Source of the DNA: Planctomycetota bacterium
GTDB lineage: Bacteria; Planctomycetota; UBA1135; GCA-002686595
Assembly (NCBI GenBank): GCA_028823345.1
Contig: JAPKBR010000006.1
Span: forward strand, 37,849-101,848
Direction: 5' to 3'
DNA length: 64,000 nucleotides
The notes under the pieces are model-generated. The model was not told the origin of the DNA and made no database searches. It saw only the letters and a program-made list of their open reading frames with translations. Shown piece by piece: positions 1 through 9,500 of the stretch. Within the stretch, counting starts at the first letter, position 1. Every line of letters begins with the position of its first letter. Both the position numbers and the translations under genes were made by a program.

Positions 1-2766
1 GGTCACAACCGCACGTGCAACCAGCGCTATCGGGATTCGCGTCAAGCGACCCAGACCCAGAACGAAACGGTATTGGCGCGACTCCATGATCGGGGTGCTG
101 CGGCCAGCCGTAGCCGTCAGTTGATGGAGCACAAGCCGCGCCTTGAAGAGCGCGTGGAGCGCGTCAACAAGCGCCATGCAGAGTTGGAAGAAAGCCTGGC
201 CCAAGGTCGCGCCGAACAAGGACAAGTGGAGCAGGCCGTCAAGCTGGCGGAATCCGAAGCGCAAGAGGCAGCTGATCTTCGTGGGGAACAGCAGGCCCAA
301 TTGGAGGGCAGGCAAGAGACCCTGCGGGACATGGATGTGCGCCGTGCCGCATTGGATCTGGAACGGGCCGGTCATCAGGCGCGGGTGGACGCCCTACGTG
401 ATCGTGAACGGCAATTGGAGGAACTTGATCAAGGCAGCCTGCGCTTGTTGGAGGCCGTCAGTGAAGATGGCAGTCGCGAAGATGGCGCTAGTGCCCAAGC
501 GCCCTGTGCCGATGAGGACCTTCTGGGGGTCGTTGCGGATCACTTGACCATTGACACGCGCTTGGCTCGGGCCCTCGACGCAATTCTCGGCAGTCGCGCT
601 TCGGCCCTTGTGGTCCGGGATGCCCATGTTGCCCGGGGCATTTTGGAATGGGCCCAAGCCGAAGAGCACGGGGGCCTTTCCCTGGTCGTGCCCCCTGGCC
701 TGGGTGCTCCCCCTTGTCCCACGCCCACGGACTTTGCCCTCTTCGCTCAGTTTGGAAACGGGGTCGAGGGCCGTCTTTGTGACCTGGTGCGCTGCGACGA
801 TCAGGTACGACCCCTCGCCCAGGCTTTGCTTTGCGACGTGGTGGTGGTCTCGGACTTGGACGTGGGCCTCAAACTGGTGGGCAAAAACCCCGAGTGGCGT
901 TTTGTGACACCGCTGGGAGAGGTCGTCGATGCGGCGGGACTTTCCGGGGGCTTTTTGGAAATGGACCAGGGTGCCGTTGGCCGGCGCGCGGCCTCGGAGG
1001 AGTTCGAGCATCGCTGCGAGGTGCTCGCCAAATCTCTGCTAACCCTCGACGAGGAGCGTCAGCGGGAAATCGACGGGCTCCTGCTGGATGGCGAGGCCTT
1101 GCGGGTTGGTGAAACTCGGCGGGAAGCGGCATTGGATGCACTAGCCGAAGCGACGCGTACCCGGGCGGCCCTCCAGGGCCGGTTGGAAGAACAGGCAACC
1201 GCCTATCAAGAACACGAGGCTGAACGCACGCGGGTCAGCGCGGAACAGATTCAGTTGGAAGCGGACCTGCAGCAGGCGCAGACGGATCACCTGGATGCGG
1301 AACAAGCAGTCGAGCTGGAGAACGAGCGGCTTGCCAGTTTGGATCGTGAGCGCCATGAACTAGAGCAAGAGCGCGATGGAATCCAGCGCGAAACCGCTGC
1401 TGCGGACGTGGAACGTCAGCGCGTGGATTCCGAGAGGCAAGCCTGCGATGAGCGCCTGCGTGGCGATCGAGTGCGCATCGAACGGGATCAAGGAGAACTC
1501 GCTCGGGCACTGCGGCGCTCTGAGAACTTCCTGGCCAATGCCCTGAGCGGTGAGGGCGAAGCAGATGTCGTGCGCCAACAGGAAGTGGAGCACCGCGAAC
1601 AGGCCCAAGCGTTGGTTGGGCAACTCGAGGGCTTGCGCAAGCGCGAGCGCGAGGGTGCTGCCTTGGCCCAGGAGGCACGCCAAGCGGCGGAAGCGGTTCA
1701 GGTGGAACTGGATCAAGCAAGCGAGCAACTCAATCAGCAAAAACTAACCCAACAACGATTGGAACTCGAGCGCCAAGAGTTGCTTGGGCGTGCGCAAGAG
1801 GAACTGAGCCTCAGCCGTGATGACCTCAAGTTGGGCTTCGAAGCGGAATCCGATCTGGCGACTGCAGGGGCCATGCAATCCCTATCGATGAAGGTGGCGG
1901 AGCTCAAAAGAGTGCTCGAGAAGCTTGGACCTGTCAACCTGGATGCGGTCCACGAGCTCGATGAGGTCAGCGAACGACTCGATAACCTGGAGACCCAGGC
2001 GCGCGACCTGAGCGACGCCCGCAAGAATCTCGAAGAGACCATCAAGCGCATTGACGAAGAGTCCCGGCGCATGTTCCTGGAAACCTTCACAGAGGTGCGA
2101 GAGCACTTCCGAGTGATCTTCCGTCAGCTGTTTGGTGGGGGGCGTGCCGATTTGCAGCTCGACCCGGATCAAGACATTTTGGAAGCGGGCATCGAGATCA
2201 TCGCCCGGCCGCCTGGTCGGGAAATGTTGCCCATCGGTCTGCTCTCCGGTGGTCAGCGCACCATGACGGCCCTGGCCCTCCTGTTCGCGGTATTCAAGTC
2301 CAAGCCCAGTCCCTTCTGCATTCTCGATGAGGTGGACGCGGCCCTCGATGATGCGAACATCGACCGGTTCCTGGCGATGCTGGCGGGCTTCCGTGACACC
2401 TCTCAATTCGTTGTTGTGACCCACAACAAGGGCACCATGAGCGCTTGCGAGGCGCTGTTTGGGGTGACCATGCAGACCAAGGGAGTGTCACGCTTTGTGG
2501 CGGTGGAGCTCAGTCAAGTGGATGACATCGCACCGGAGTCCATGGGCAAGGTGCGCGAAGGGTCCCCGGACCTAATCGGGCGCGGGGATTTGAATGTGCA
2601 GGAGGACGCCGAGGAGCGCGAGTTCGATGAGCACGGGGATCCCGTGGTTGAACTGCAGCCTGCTCCACGACCCACGGGCGGTGAGGCCGCCTCTGAAGAG
2701 TCGGGGGAGCCTCCAGGTGATGCGGGTCAGGAAGAGACCGCCACTGCTTCACAGGAAACCTCCTAG
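1..2766 (+). CDS. smc: Chromosome segregation ATPase SMC, C-terminal part (5' truncated by window edge)
   Basis: The frame is open from base 1, so the N-terminal head with Walker A lies outside the window and this is the last ~921 residues. A coiled coil (to ~170) leads into an SMC hinge (~175-315, starting near LLGVVADHLTIDTRLARAL). A second long coiled coil rich in Glu, Gln and Arg follows. The C-terminal head starts near LGPVNLDAVHELDEV (~642). It carries the ABC signature LSGGQRTMTALALLFA (~747-763) and Walker B with D-loop FCILDEVDAALDDAN (~772-787). SMC homodimers organise and segregate chromosomes with ScpA/ScpB. The acidic Glu/Pro-rich tail after the head (~840-921) is longer than usual. 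No scpA or scpB is visible next to it. Confidence 0.95.
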   Translation, partial: GHNRTCNQRYRDSRQATQTQNETVLARLHDRGAAASRSRQLMEHKPRLEERVERVNKRHAELEESLAQGRAEQGQVEQAVKLAESEAQEAADLRGEQQAQLEGRQETLRDMDVRRAALDLERAGHQARVDALRDRERQLEELDQGSLRLLEAVSEDGSREDGASAQAPCADEDLLGVVADHLTIDTRLARALDAILGSRASALVVRDAHVARGILEWAQAEEHGGLSLVVPPGLGAPPCPTPTDFALFAQFGNGVEGRLCDLVRCDDQVRPLAQALLCDVVVVSDLDVGLKLVGKNPEWRFVTPLGEVVDAAGLSGGFLEMDQGAVGRRAASEEFEHRCEVLAKSLLTLDEERQREIDGLLLDGEALRVGETRREAALDALAEATRTRAALQGRLEEQATAYQEHEAERTRVSAEQIQLEADLQQAQTDHLDAEQAVELENERLASLDRERHELEQERDGIQRETAAADVERQRVDSERQACDERLRGDRVRIERDQGELARALRRSENFLANALSGEGEADVVRQQEVEHREQAQALVGQLEGLRKREREGAALAQEARQAAEAVQVELDQASEQLNQQKLTQQRLELERQELLGRAQEELSLSRDDLKLGFEAESDLATAGAMQSLSMKVAELKRVLEKLGPVNLDAVHELDEVSERLDNLETQARDLSDARKNLEETIKRIDEESRRMFLETFTEVREHFRVIFRQLFGGGRADLQLDPDQDILEAGIEIIARPPGREMLPIGLLSGGQRTMTALALLFAVFKSKPSPFCILDEVDAALDDANIDRFLAMLAGFRDTSQFVVVTHNKGTMSACEALFGVTMQTKGVSRFVAVELSQVDDIAPESMGKVREGSPDLIGRGDLNVQEDAEEREFDEHGDPVVELQPAPRPTGGEAASEESGEPPGDAGQEETATASQETS

Positions 2767-2781
2767 GGGGCAGAGGTTCCT
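2753..2781 (+). terminator. Possible hairpin at the smc stop codon
   Basis: AGGAAACCTC (2753-2762) pairs with GAGGTTCCT (2773-2781) with one bulged A, across the smc stop codon and between two convergent genes. There is no clear T tract, so intrinsic termination is uncertain. Confidence 0.3.
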
Positions 2782-2787
2782 GGGAGT

Positions 2788-3813
2788 CTAGCGCTGTCGG
2801 CGCAGGACTTCGGCTTCCACTTCCAATAGCCCCTTGGTCAAGATTCGACCAAAGACCTTGAGGGAAGCGGCGCTAGTCTTGTCCATGGTGTCCTCATCGG
2901 TGTGCCACCAGGGGCGCAAGGGACCTCCGTACTCCAAGTCAATCAGATCCACCGCGTGGATACCCAGATCCAGGAATGAAAGGTGATCGTCCTTGACCAG
3001 GGTGCGCTGTCGGGCCGTTGCCACATGCTTGCCCAGGCCTTCGTCCTTGGCGGCGGTCCAAAAGATGTTGCGTAGCCACTTGGTGGAATAATCGTCCCAG
3101 GTCAGGACTAGGTCTCGGTCTGCAACCATGTCCACCACGACCACAGCGCCCACGCGCTTGGCTTCACCGCGCTTGTAGAGTTCCCTGGCATGGCGCCTAG
3201 AGCCGTAGGTGTTTTCCTTTCCAGCCCAACTGAAGTTGACTGCTTCTTCGCCGTCGAAAAAGACCACCCGCCAGGCAGCATTCCGGGGATGGGTTTGCGC
3301 CAAGCCCCTGGCCAACTCGATCAGGGCGACGGTGGAGGACCCTCCGTCATTGGCACCGATGAAACTCTCCCCAAGGAACTTCGTGTCAATGTGGCCGCCG
3401 ACCAGAACCATGGGGGAGTCCTTGCTGGGCCCCGCCAGGTCAGCTACCAGGTTGGTGTAAATCTGCTCGCCACTGGGAGTCGCCTGGGTGACGGGTACTT
3501 TGGCACTGAAGGTTTCCCGACGGGTCTTGAATCCGAGGGAAATCAATTCCTCTTCGAGGGTTTCGAGCAGATTTGCGAGGGCTGGACTGCCGGGATGGCG
3601 AGGTCCGAGGGCCACCACCGCTGCCAACTGAGCGTAGGCCCGGGCTCCGTCGAAGGGAATAGGGGCGCCCAGGACCACCGGTGGGGGGCTGGGGCTTGTG
3701 GAGCTGGGCCCCTGAGCCGGCTGGGGCTCGGGGGCGCAAGCCCCCAGGATTCCCATGAGTAGGATTCCGCCGAGGGCGGCGAGGGGCTGCAGGGGCTGGT
3801 GAAGGGGGTGCAT
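2788..3813 (-). CDS. M28-family zinc peptidase / glutaminyl-peptide cyclotransferase-like lipoprotein
   Basis: This 341-residue protein has a lipoprotein signal peptide (lipobox around LMGILGAC, Cys ~26), so it is probably anchored in the envelope facing the periplasm. The M28 / glutaminyl cyclase fold is shown by GGHIDTK, GANDGGSSTVALIELARGL, FFDGEEA, YGSRRHA and WWHTDEDTMDK. The Asp of GAND, the Glu of DGEEA and the His of WWHTDED match the three single-zinc ligands of glutaminyl cyclases, and the HPGSPA segment near the N-terminus also fits that subfamily. It may form N-terminal pyroglutamate or act as an aminopeptidase; the sequence favours the cyclase-like branch. It converges on smc. 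Confidence 0.85.
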   Translation of the reverse strand: MHPLHQPLQPLAALGGILLMGILGACAPEPQPAQGPSSTSPSPPPVVLGAPIPFDGARAYAQLAAVVALGPRHPGSPALANLLETLEEELISLGFKTRRETFSAKVPVTQATPSGEQIYTNLVADLAGPSKDSPMVLVGGHIDTKFLGESFIGANDGGSSTVALIELARGLAQTHPRNAAWRVVFFDGEEAVNFSWAGKENTYGSRRHARELYKRGEAKRVGAVVVVDMVADRDLVLTWDDYSTKWLRNIFWTAAKDEGLGKHVATARQRTLVKDDHLSFLDLGIHAVDLIDLEYGGPLRPWWHTDEDTMDKTSAASLKVFGRILTKGLLEVEAEVLRRQR

Positions 3814-3931
3814 GACTGCATCCTAACCTGCGAGCCACGGCCTACCTCAAGACATGCCTCAGGTTGTGGCCCATACCTGTCCGAAGTATTGGACGGAGCC
3901 ATGCCTCGATCCCGTCGGGGCGAAACCGATA

Positions 3932-5980
3932 ATGACTAACGAACTCACCCCCCTGTTCGATTTCGTGCGCAATGCCCAGGATGCGAGCCAGCACGCTCGC
4001 TTGACTTGGAGCGGGTCTTTCAATGAGTACCTGCGTTTGCTTGAGCGGGATCCTAAACCCGCACGCAACTCTTGGCAGCGCCTGCTCGACATGATCGAGT
4101 CCCATGGCAGCCAGGCCACCAAATACCAGTCCTATGCCACCTGGAACCTCTTTGCTGATCCCCTCGGGGGCGGCCGTGATGGGGTGGAGGGTTTAGGCAA
4201 GCCCTTAGCTGACTTAGTCAATATGATTCGCGCCGGAGCCCGGCATCTGGGCCCTGAGCGACGCATTGTTCTCTTACATGGCCCCGTGGGGTCCGCCAAG
4301 AGCACCATTGCCCGCTTGCTCAAGCGCGGACTGGAAGCCTACACCCAGACCGAAGAGGGTGCGCTCTATACCTTCACCTGGGAGGTCGACGGAGAACTCA
4401 TCCCTTCCGCGATGCATCAGGATCCACTGCTCTTGATTCCCACAGAACAGCGCGCGGAAGTGGCCCAACGGCTGTCCAAGGAATTGGCCGCCGAGTATGA
4501 GTTGCGCATCGAGGGGGAGCTCGATCCTGTCAGTCGTTTCTGGATGGAGACTCTGATGGACCGTTATGAGGGGGATTGGTCCAAGGTGATGGGCCACATT
4601 CAAGTCCAGCGCTTGGTGTTTAGTGAAGCCGACCGCATGGGCATTGGCACGTTCCAGCCCAAGGACGAAAAGAACCAGGACTCCACTGAGCTGACAGGTG
4701 ATTTGAACTACCGCAAGATTGCCGAGTTCGGTTCGGATTCCGACCCGCGGGCTTTCAACTTTGACGGGGAATTCTGTGTGGCCAATCGAGGCCTACTGGA
4801 ATTCGTCGAGGTTCTGAAGCTCGACGTGGCGTTTCTGTACGACCTTCTGGGAGCCACCCAGGAGCATATGATCAAGCCCAAGAAATTCGCCCAGACTTCA
4901 ATCGACGAGGTGATTATTGGACACACCAACGAGCCAGAATACCTACGGCTATTGTCCAATGAGTTGATGGAGGCCTTCCGGGATCGGACCATCAAGGTTG
5001 ATATTCCTTACAACCTCGAAGTCTCCGCAGAACTCGCGATCCACCGCCGCCGCTATGGCCAACCCGGAGCCCCGGGACGCCGTTTAGCGCCCCATACCCT
5101 TGAGATGGCCTCCCTCTGGGCGGTGCTTACCCGTCTTGAGGAACCGGCGCTGCCCAACTTGACGCTGCTTCAAAAGGCTCAACTGTACGATGGGCAAGAG
5201 ATTCAAGGCTTCACTGCTGAGCAGGTCACGGAACTACGGGCTGCTTGCGAACGTGAAGGCATGGAGGGCATTTCGCCGCGCTTCGTACAGGATCGCATCG
5301 CCTCTTGCTTGGTCTCGGATGGTCCCGTGGTTGGCCCCCGCGAAATCTTAGCTGCCATCGAAGATGGCCTGCAACACAACTCTATGGTGGCCAACAAGGA
5401 GCTGCGCCTCAAGTATCTTGAGCGCGTGGCCCAGGTGCGCGAAGAGTATCACGAGACCATCAAGCACGAGGTGCAGGTGGCCATCGCCGCGGACCAGGAG
5501 GCTCTTGACCGTTTGTGCTCCAAGTACCTCGACAACGTGCGGGCCCACACTACACGCGAACCGGTACTCAGTGCGAACGGAACTTCTCGGGCCCCGGACG
5601 AGCGTTTGATGCGTTCGATCGAGGACATGATCGACGTGCCTGAGGCCCGTAAGGATGACTTCCGCCACGAGCTGATGAACTACATCGCAGTGGTGCACCT
5701 CGAAGGACGCACCTTTGACTACCGAGAGAACCGGCGCTTGACTCGGGCTCTTGAGCTCAAGTTGTTTGAAGATCACAAGGACTCGATCCAACTGACCAGC
5801 CTGGTTTCTAACGTGATTGATCCGGACACCCAGCAGAAAATTGGGCTGATCCGCGAGCGCTTGATGCGCCGCTTCGGTTACGACGAGTTCTCCGCTGATG
5901 CGGTGCTCTATGAAGTTGCCAACCTATTTGCCCATGATGCCGAATTCGGTAGCGAGGAAGAGCCGGGCCAGGCCGCCTGA
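3932..5980 (+). CDS. prkA: PrkA-type serine protein kinase
   Basis: This 682-residue protein is close to the E. coli YeaG/PrkA length. The N-terminal AAA+ module has a P-loop HGPVGSAKSTIARLLKRGL (~115-133), and the C-terminal part is the PrkA kinase region. I start at ATG 3932 (MTNELTPLFDFV) because it gives the typical N-terminus; the 26 upstream codons back to 3854 do not look coding. PrkA proteins phosphorylate protein substrates in starvation, stationary-phase or sporulation responses. It is followed by a YeaH-type VWA gene and a SpoVR gene with near-zero spacing, the conserved YeaG-YeaH-YcgB arrangement, so the three almost certainly act together. Confidence 0.95.
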   Translation: MTNELTPLFDFVRNAQDASQHARLTWSGSFNEYLRLLERDPKPARNSWQRLLDMIESHGSQATKYQSYATWNLFADPLGGGRDGVEGLGKPLADLVNMIRAGARHLGPERRIVLLHGPVGSAKSTIARLLKRGLEAYTQTEEGALYTFTWEVDGELIPSAMHQDPLLLIPTEQRAEVAQRLSKELAAEYELRIEGELDPVSRFWMETLMDRYEGDWSKVMGHIQVQRLVFSEADRMGIGTFQPKDEKNQDSTELTGDLNYRKIAEFGSDSDPRAFNFDGEFCVANRGLLEFVEVLKLDVAFLYDLLGATQEHMIKPKKFAQTSIDEVIIGHTNEPEYLRLLSNELMEAFRDRTIKVDIPYNLEVSAELAIHRRRYGQPGAPGRRLAPHTLEMASLWAVLTRLEEPALPNLTLLQKAQLYDGQEIQGFTAEQVTELRAACEREGMEGISPRFVQDRIASCLVSDGPVVGPREILAAIEDGLQHNSMVANKELRLKYLERVAQVREEYHETIKHEVQVAIAADQEALDRLCSKYLDNVRAHTTREPVLSANGTSRAPDERLMRSIEDMIDVPEARKDDFRHELMNYIAVVHLEGRTFDYRENRRLTRALELKLFEDHKDSIQLTSLVSNVIDPDTQQKIGLIRERLMRRFGYDEFSADAVLYEVANLFAHDAEFGSEEEPGQAA

Positions 5981-6005
5981 TTTCATGGGCTACGAGGTAT
6001 ATCGA

Positions 6006-7103
6006 ATGGAGAAGGATCGCGCGCGTTTCCGGGACATCGTCCGGGGGCGCTTACGTGGTGATCTGAAGAAGTACCTTTCCAGCACTGAGCTCCTGGGCCA
6101 GCGTGCGGGCCGCACGATCTCTATTCCCGTGCCGCAAATCGAGCTGCCCAGGCTTCGCTTTGGGAACAACGAGGGCGAAGGAGTGGGGCAGGGCCCTGGG
6201 AAAGAGGGCGCTCCCGTGGATGGAGACGACCAAGAGGGCGATGCCGCTGGGGCCGCCGGTGATGAACCTGGCAATCATGTGCTGGAGATCGACGTGGAGA
6301 TCGAGGAGCTAGCGGAAATGCTGGCCGCAGAATTGGAGTTGCCCAACATTGAACCCCGGGGCACCAAGCAGCTGCTCTCGGAAGGGGGTCGCTACAGTGG
6401 CTTGCGTAACCAGGGACCCCGCAGCCTGCGTCATTTCCGCAGAACATTCAAAAGGGCGCTGACGCGCACCATAGCCGAGGGCAACTGGAACCCAGCCGAT
6501 CCGCGAGTGGTTCCCATCAAGGATGACGAACGCTTTCGTATGCGTCGGACCGCGCCCCTTCCTGAGTCGAGCGCTGTCATTTTCCACATGATGGATGTTT
6601 CTGGTTCCATGGGCAAAGAGCAGAAGGAGGTCGTACGCATCCAGGCTTTTTGGATCGACACTTGGCTGCGCAGTCAATACAAGAACATCGAGGTTGTCTA
6701 CATCGTGCACGATGCAGTGGCCAAGATTGTGAATGACGAGGAGTTTTTCCACCTGCGCGAATCGGGTGGCACCAAGATCTCTTCGGCCTACGAGTTGGCC
6801 CTCGACTTGATCCAGAACAAGTACCGCCCGGACCAGTGGAACATCTACCCCTTCCATTATTCCGATGGGGACAATTGGAGCGCCCGAGACACTTCCCACT
6901 GCATCTCCCTGCTGCGTGACGAAATCCTGCCCCAGGTTAATCAATTTTGCTATGGTCAGGTTCGTAGCGCCTATGGCTCTGGCCAGTTCAAGAAGGACTT
7001 GGACAAGGAGCTTGGCAGCAGCGATAAACTAGTCAGTGCGTCAGTAGATGGCCGTGATGAGATCGCCGATTCGATCCGGATCTTTTTGGGGAGAGGGTGC
7101 TGA
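6006..7103 (+). CDS. yeaH: YeaH/YhbH-family (DUF444) VWA-domain protein
   Basis: This 365-residue protein has a basic N-terminus (MEKDRARFRDIVRGRL), a Gly/Asp/Glu-rich linker (~60-105), and a C-terminal von Willebrand A-like domain with a MIDAS motif in HMMDVSGSMG (~200). The DUF444 family partners PrkA kinases; in enterobacteria YeaG and YeaH are co-expressed in stationary phase and starvation. The start is set by GAGG at 5994-5997, 8 nt before ATG 6006; ATG 5985 is an alternative, 7 residues longer. It begins 25 nt after the prkA stop and ends 2 nt before the SpoVR start. Confidence 0.93.
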   Translation: MEKDRARFRDIVRGRLRGDLKKYLSSTELLGQRAGRTISIPVPQIELPRLRFGNNEGEGVGQGPGKEGAPVDGDDQEGDAAGAAGDEPGNHVLEIDVEIEELAEMLAAELELPNIEPRGTKQLLSEGGRYSGLRNQGPRSLRHFRRTFKRALTRTIAEGNWNPADPRVVPIKDDERFRMRRTAPLPESSAVIFHMMDVSGSMGKEQKEVVRIQAFWIDTWLRSQYKNIEVVYIVHDAVAKIVNDEEFFHLRESGGTKISSAYELALDLIQNKYRPDQWNIYPFHYSDGDNWSARDTSHCISLLRDEILPQVNQFCYGQVRSAYGSGQFKKDLDKELGSSDKLVSASVDGRDEIADSIRIFLGRGC

Positions 7104-7105
7104 GC

Positions 7106-8521
7106 ATGGTGCGCACACCCAACTTGCCCCCGCGCCTCCGGCGCGAAGCCCAACGGGCAGAAGACGCGGCCCGAGCCGCGGGTTTAGACTTTTTCGAAGT
7201 GGTTTTCGAATCCGTGGACGCGCGGGATTTGAATGCCATCGCCGCCTATGGCGGTTTTCCCCGGCGTTATGCCTCATGGCGTTTTGGCATGGACTTCGAA
7301 CGTCTGCACAAGGGCTATTCCTATGGCCTGTCCAAGATTTATGAATTGGTGATTAACAACGATCCCACCATTGCCTATCTCGTGCGATCAAACTCCCTGA
7401 TGGAGCAGAAGCTTGTCATGGCCCATGTGTTTGGCCATGCGGATTTCTTTAAGAACAACGCATGGTTTGCGCCCACCGAGCGCCGCATGGTCCAGACCAT
7501 GGACGCCCACGCGGATCGACTTAAGCGTATCAGTGCCCAGCAGGGGCAAGACCAAGTTGAGCGTTTGCTCGACCGGGCCCTGGGCTTGGAAGGTCTAATC
7601 GATCCTTACTTACCTCTGCAACAGGCGAGGTCTGGCAAGTCCGTGGACCGGGTCGGTCGCGCTCGAGCTAGTTTTGAAGCGGTTATGGATGGGCGTCCCG
7701 CGCCGTCACCCGTGCCCACACCCATCCCGGGAAGCACTCTGCCCACTTATGATTGCTTGGCTTTCCTGATCGAGTTTGCTCCCCTTGAGCCATGGGAGCG
7801 TGATGTGTTATGCATCGTTCGGGATGAGGCTTACTATTTCATGCCCCAGCGTCAGACCAAGATCATGAACGAAGGCTGGGCGTCTTTTTGGCACAGTCGT
7901 CTCTTGACCAACGGTCTATTGGAGGGTTCCGAGATCATTGACTTCGCCGATTGTCACTCGGGTGCTACCGCGAGCCAACCGGGCCAATTAAATCCCTACA
8001 AGCTTGGGATCGAGTTGTTCCGCCACGCGGAGCGGTTGGGCCATGACATCTTTCGTCTGCGGAAAATCCACAATGATTCCTCCTTCATCGACGAGTTGGT
8101 GGACGAGGAGTTCGCCCACGAGAATCAGCTCTTCACCTATCACGACAATCCCAAGGGCGGTGGCCCCCAGATTGCCAGCCGCGATTGGCGGACCGTCAAG
8201 CAGGAGCTGATGAACAGTCTCGCCTGGGGCGGCCAGCCGCGCATCCAATTGCGAGAGGTCGACGCCGAGGGAGCCCTTGTCCTGGTGCACAGGCACGACG
8301 GCCGTGATTTGGTCCTGCAGGAGGCCGGGCAGTTGATCAGTCAGTTAGCCCACCTCTGGGGCGCCCCGGTACACCTGTTGAGTCTCGATGGGGGCCAAGG
8401 CAAGCGCGTCACCGCCGGAAAGGCCGGGGTTTCGGTGGCGGATTGTGAGGAGGCCATTGAGTCCTGTGGGGGGGCCACGTCCCCTAAGCAAAGGCCCGAG
8501 CAAAAAAGACGTACGGCCTAG
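7106..8521 (+). CDS. spoVR: SpoVR-family protein
   Basis: This 471-residue protein has SpoVR/YcgB family hallmarks: GLDFFEVVFE near the N-terminus, LVMAHVFGHADFFKNN (~107-122), and the C-terminal block NEGWASFWHSRL plus NPYKLGIELFRH. In Bacillus, SpoVR affects spore cortex formation; in non-sporulating bacteria it is a stress protein of unknown biochemistry that travels with PrkA and YeaH. The HxxGHADFFKNN and NEGWASFWH segments suggest a metal-dependent fold, which is inference. ATG 7106 is chosen because GGGAGAGGG lies just upstream with about 8 nt spacing; GTG 7097, overlapping yeaH, is possible. It is the third gene of the triad. Confidence 0.93.
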   Translation: MVRTPNLPPRLRREAQRAEDAARAAGLDFFEVVFESVDARDLNAIAAYGGFPRRYASWRFGMDFERLHKGYSYGLSKIYELVINNDPTIAYLVRSNSLMEQKLVMAHVFGHADFFKNNAWFAPTERRMVQTMDAHADRLKRISAQQGQDQVERLLDRALGLEGLIDPYLPLQQARSGKSVDRVGRARASFEAVMDGRPAPSPVPTPIPGSTLPTYDCLAFLIEFAPLEPWERDVLCIVRDEAYYFMPQRQTKIMNEGWASFWHSRLLTNGLLEGSEIIDFADCHSGATASQPGQLNPYKLGIELFRHAERLGHDIFRLRKIHNDSSFIDELVDEEFAHENQLFTYHDNPKGGGPQIASRDWRTVKQELMNSLAWGGQPRIQLREVDAEGALVLVHRHDGRDLVLQEAGQLISQLAHLWGAPVHLLSLDGGQGKRVTAGKAGVSVADCEEAIESCGGATSPKQRPEQKRRTA

Positions 8522-8570
8522 GGGGAGAAAGGCTTGCACCCGCAGGCTCGGGGGGCGAGGATTCTTTCCG

Positions 8571-9500
8571 ATGGCCATTCAGCATGAACTCTCCTGGTCG
8601 GCGTCCCGCGCCGGCACCTTTCAGTCTTGCCCTCGCAAGTACTACCTAGATTACTACGGGTCTTGGCTCGGCTGGCAGCAAGGGGGGGATCCCGCTCGCC
8701 GTCAAGCCTGGGTGCTCAAGAAGATGACTCGCATGCCCATGTTGGCTGGGCAGATTGTGCACGAGGCCATTGAGGAATGGTTCATCGCCAAGCGCGAGGG
8801 TCGCGCGCAACCCTCGCGACCAGAATTCATCGATGGGGCGGTGCAGCGTTTGCGCGACGATTACCAGGTTTCCAAGCAGGGCAAGTGGCGCCGCCGCCCG
8901 GCCAAAATGTGCCACCTCGCGGAACACCACTACCAAGAGGAACGCATCGACGAAGCGAGCGGTGCGGCGGGTACCTATGGCGCCCAGTACAAGGAGCGCA
9001 TTATTGCCTCCCTTGAGGCCTTTTTGGACATGCCTGAATTGGCTCCCGCTCGGGAAGCGGATCCGTCCACCTGGTTGGCCTGCGAGGACATGACGACCTT
9101 TGACTTCCAAGGAACTCGGGTCTTCGCCATTCCTGACTTTGCCTACCGTGCCGAAGATGGCAGCGTGCACATTTGGGACTGGAAGACGGGCACCCCCCGT
9201 GCAGCGGATGAATTTCAACTGCAAGTCTATGCGGGTTACGCCCGGGAAAAATGGAACGCGGACCCCGAACGAGTCGTGGGTTTTGACGCCTACCTACCAA
9301 CCCGCGAGATTGTGCGCGTGGAGCCCGGTGCCGCGGGAATGGATGCGGCCCTTGGACGCATCGCAGAGTCAATTAAAGAGATGACCGCGGTGCACTTCAA
9401 TGCGGACCGCGAGGACGGAGACCCGGACAAGTTCCCAATGATCGAGCAGGGCTCCGAGTGCAGCAGCTGCAATTACCGTGAACTCTGCGACCGTACCTAG
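8571..9500 (+). CDS. PD-(D/E)XK nuclease-family protein with probable Fe-S cluster (RecB/Cas4-like)
   Basis: This 309-residue protein starts with SASRAGTFQSCPRKYYLDY, the N-terminal block of RecB/AddB/Cas4-type nucleases. Next come GQIVHEAIEEWF, the catalytic Asp in IPDFAYR, and DWKTG (the E/D-x-K pair), then QLQVYAGYA. Cys 20 plus C297, C300 and C306 (CSSCNYRELC) match the four cysteines that hold a 4Fe-4S cluster in Cas4 and AddB. It is probably a DNA exonuclease-like domain for repair or processing; no helicase partner or CRISPR gene is adjacent. It starts 49 nt after spoVR on the same strand. ATG 8571 is chosen over an upstream start at 8388 inside spoVR. Confidence 0.85.
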   Translation: MAIQHELSWSASRAGTFQSCPRKYYLDYYGSWLGWQQGGDPARRQAWVLKKMTRMPMLAGQIVHEAIEEWFIAKREGRAQPSRPEFIDGAVQRLRDDYQVSKQGKWRRRPAKMCHLAEHHYQEERIDEASGAAGTYGAQYKERIIASLEAFLDMPELAPAREADPSTWLACEDMTTFDFQGTRVFAIPDFAYRAEDGSVHIWDWKTGTPRAADEFQLQVYAGYAREKWNADPERVVGFDAYLPTREIVRVEPGAAGMDAALGRIAESIKEMTAVHFNADREDGDPDKFPMIEQGSECSSCNYRELCDRT

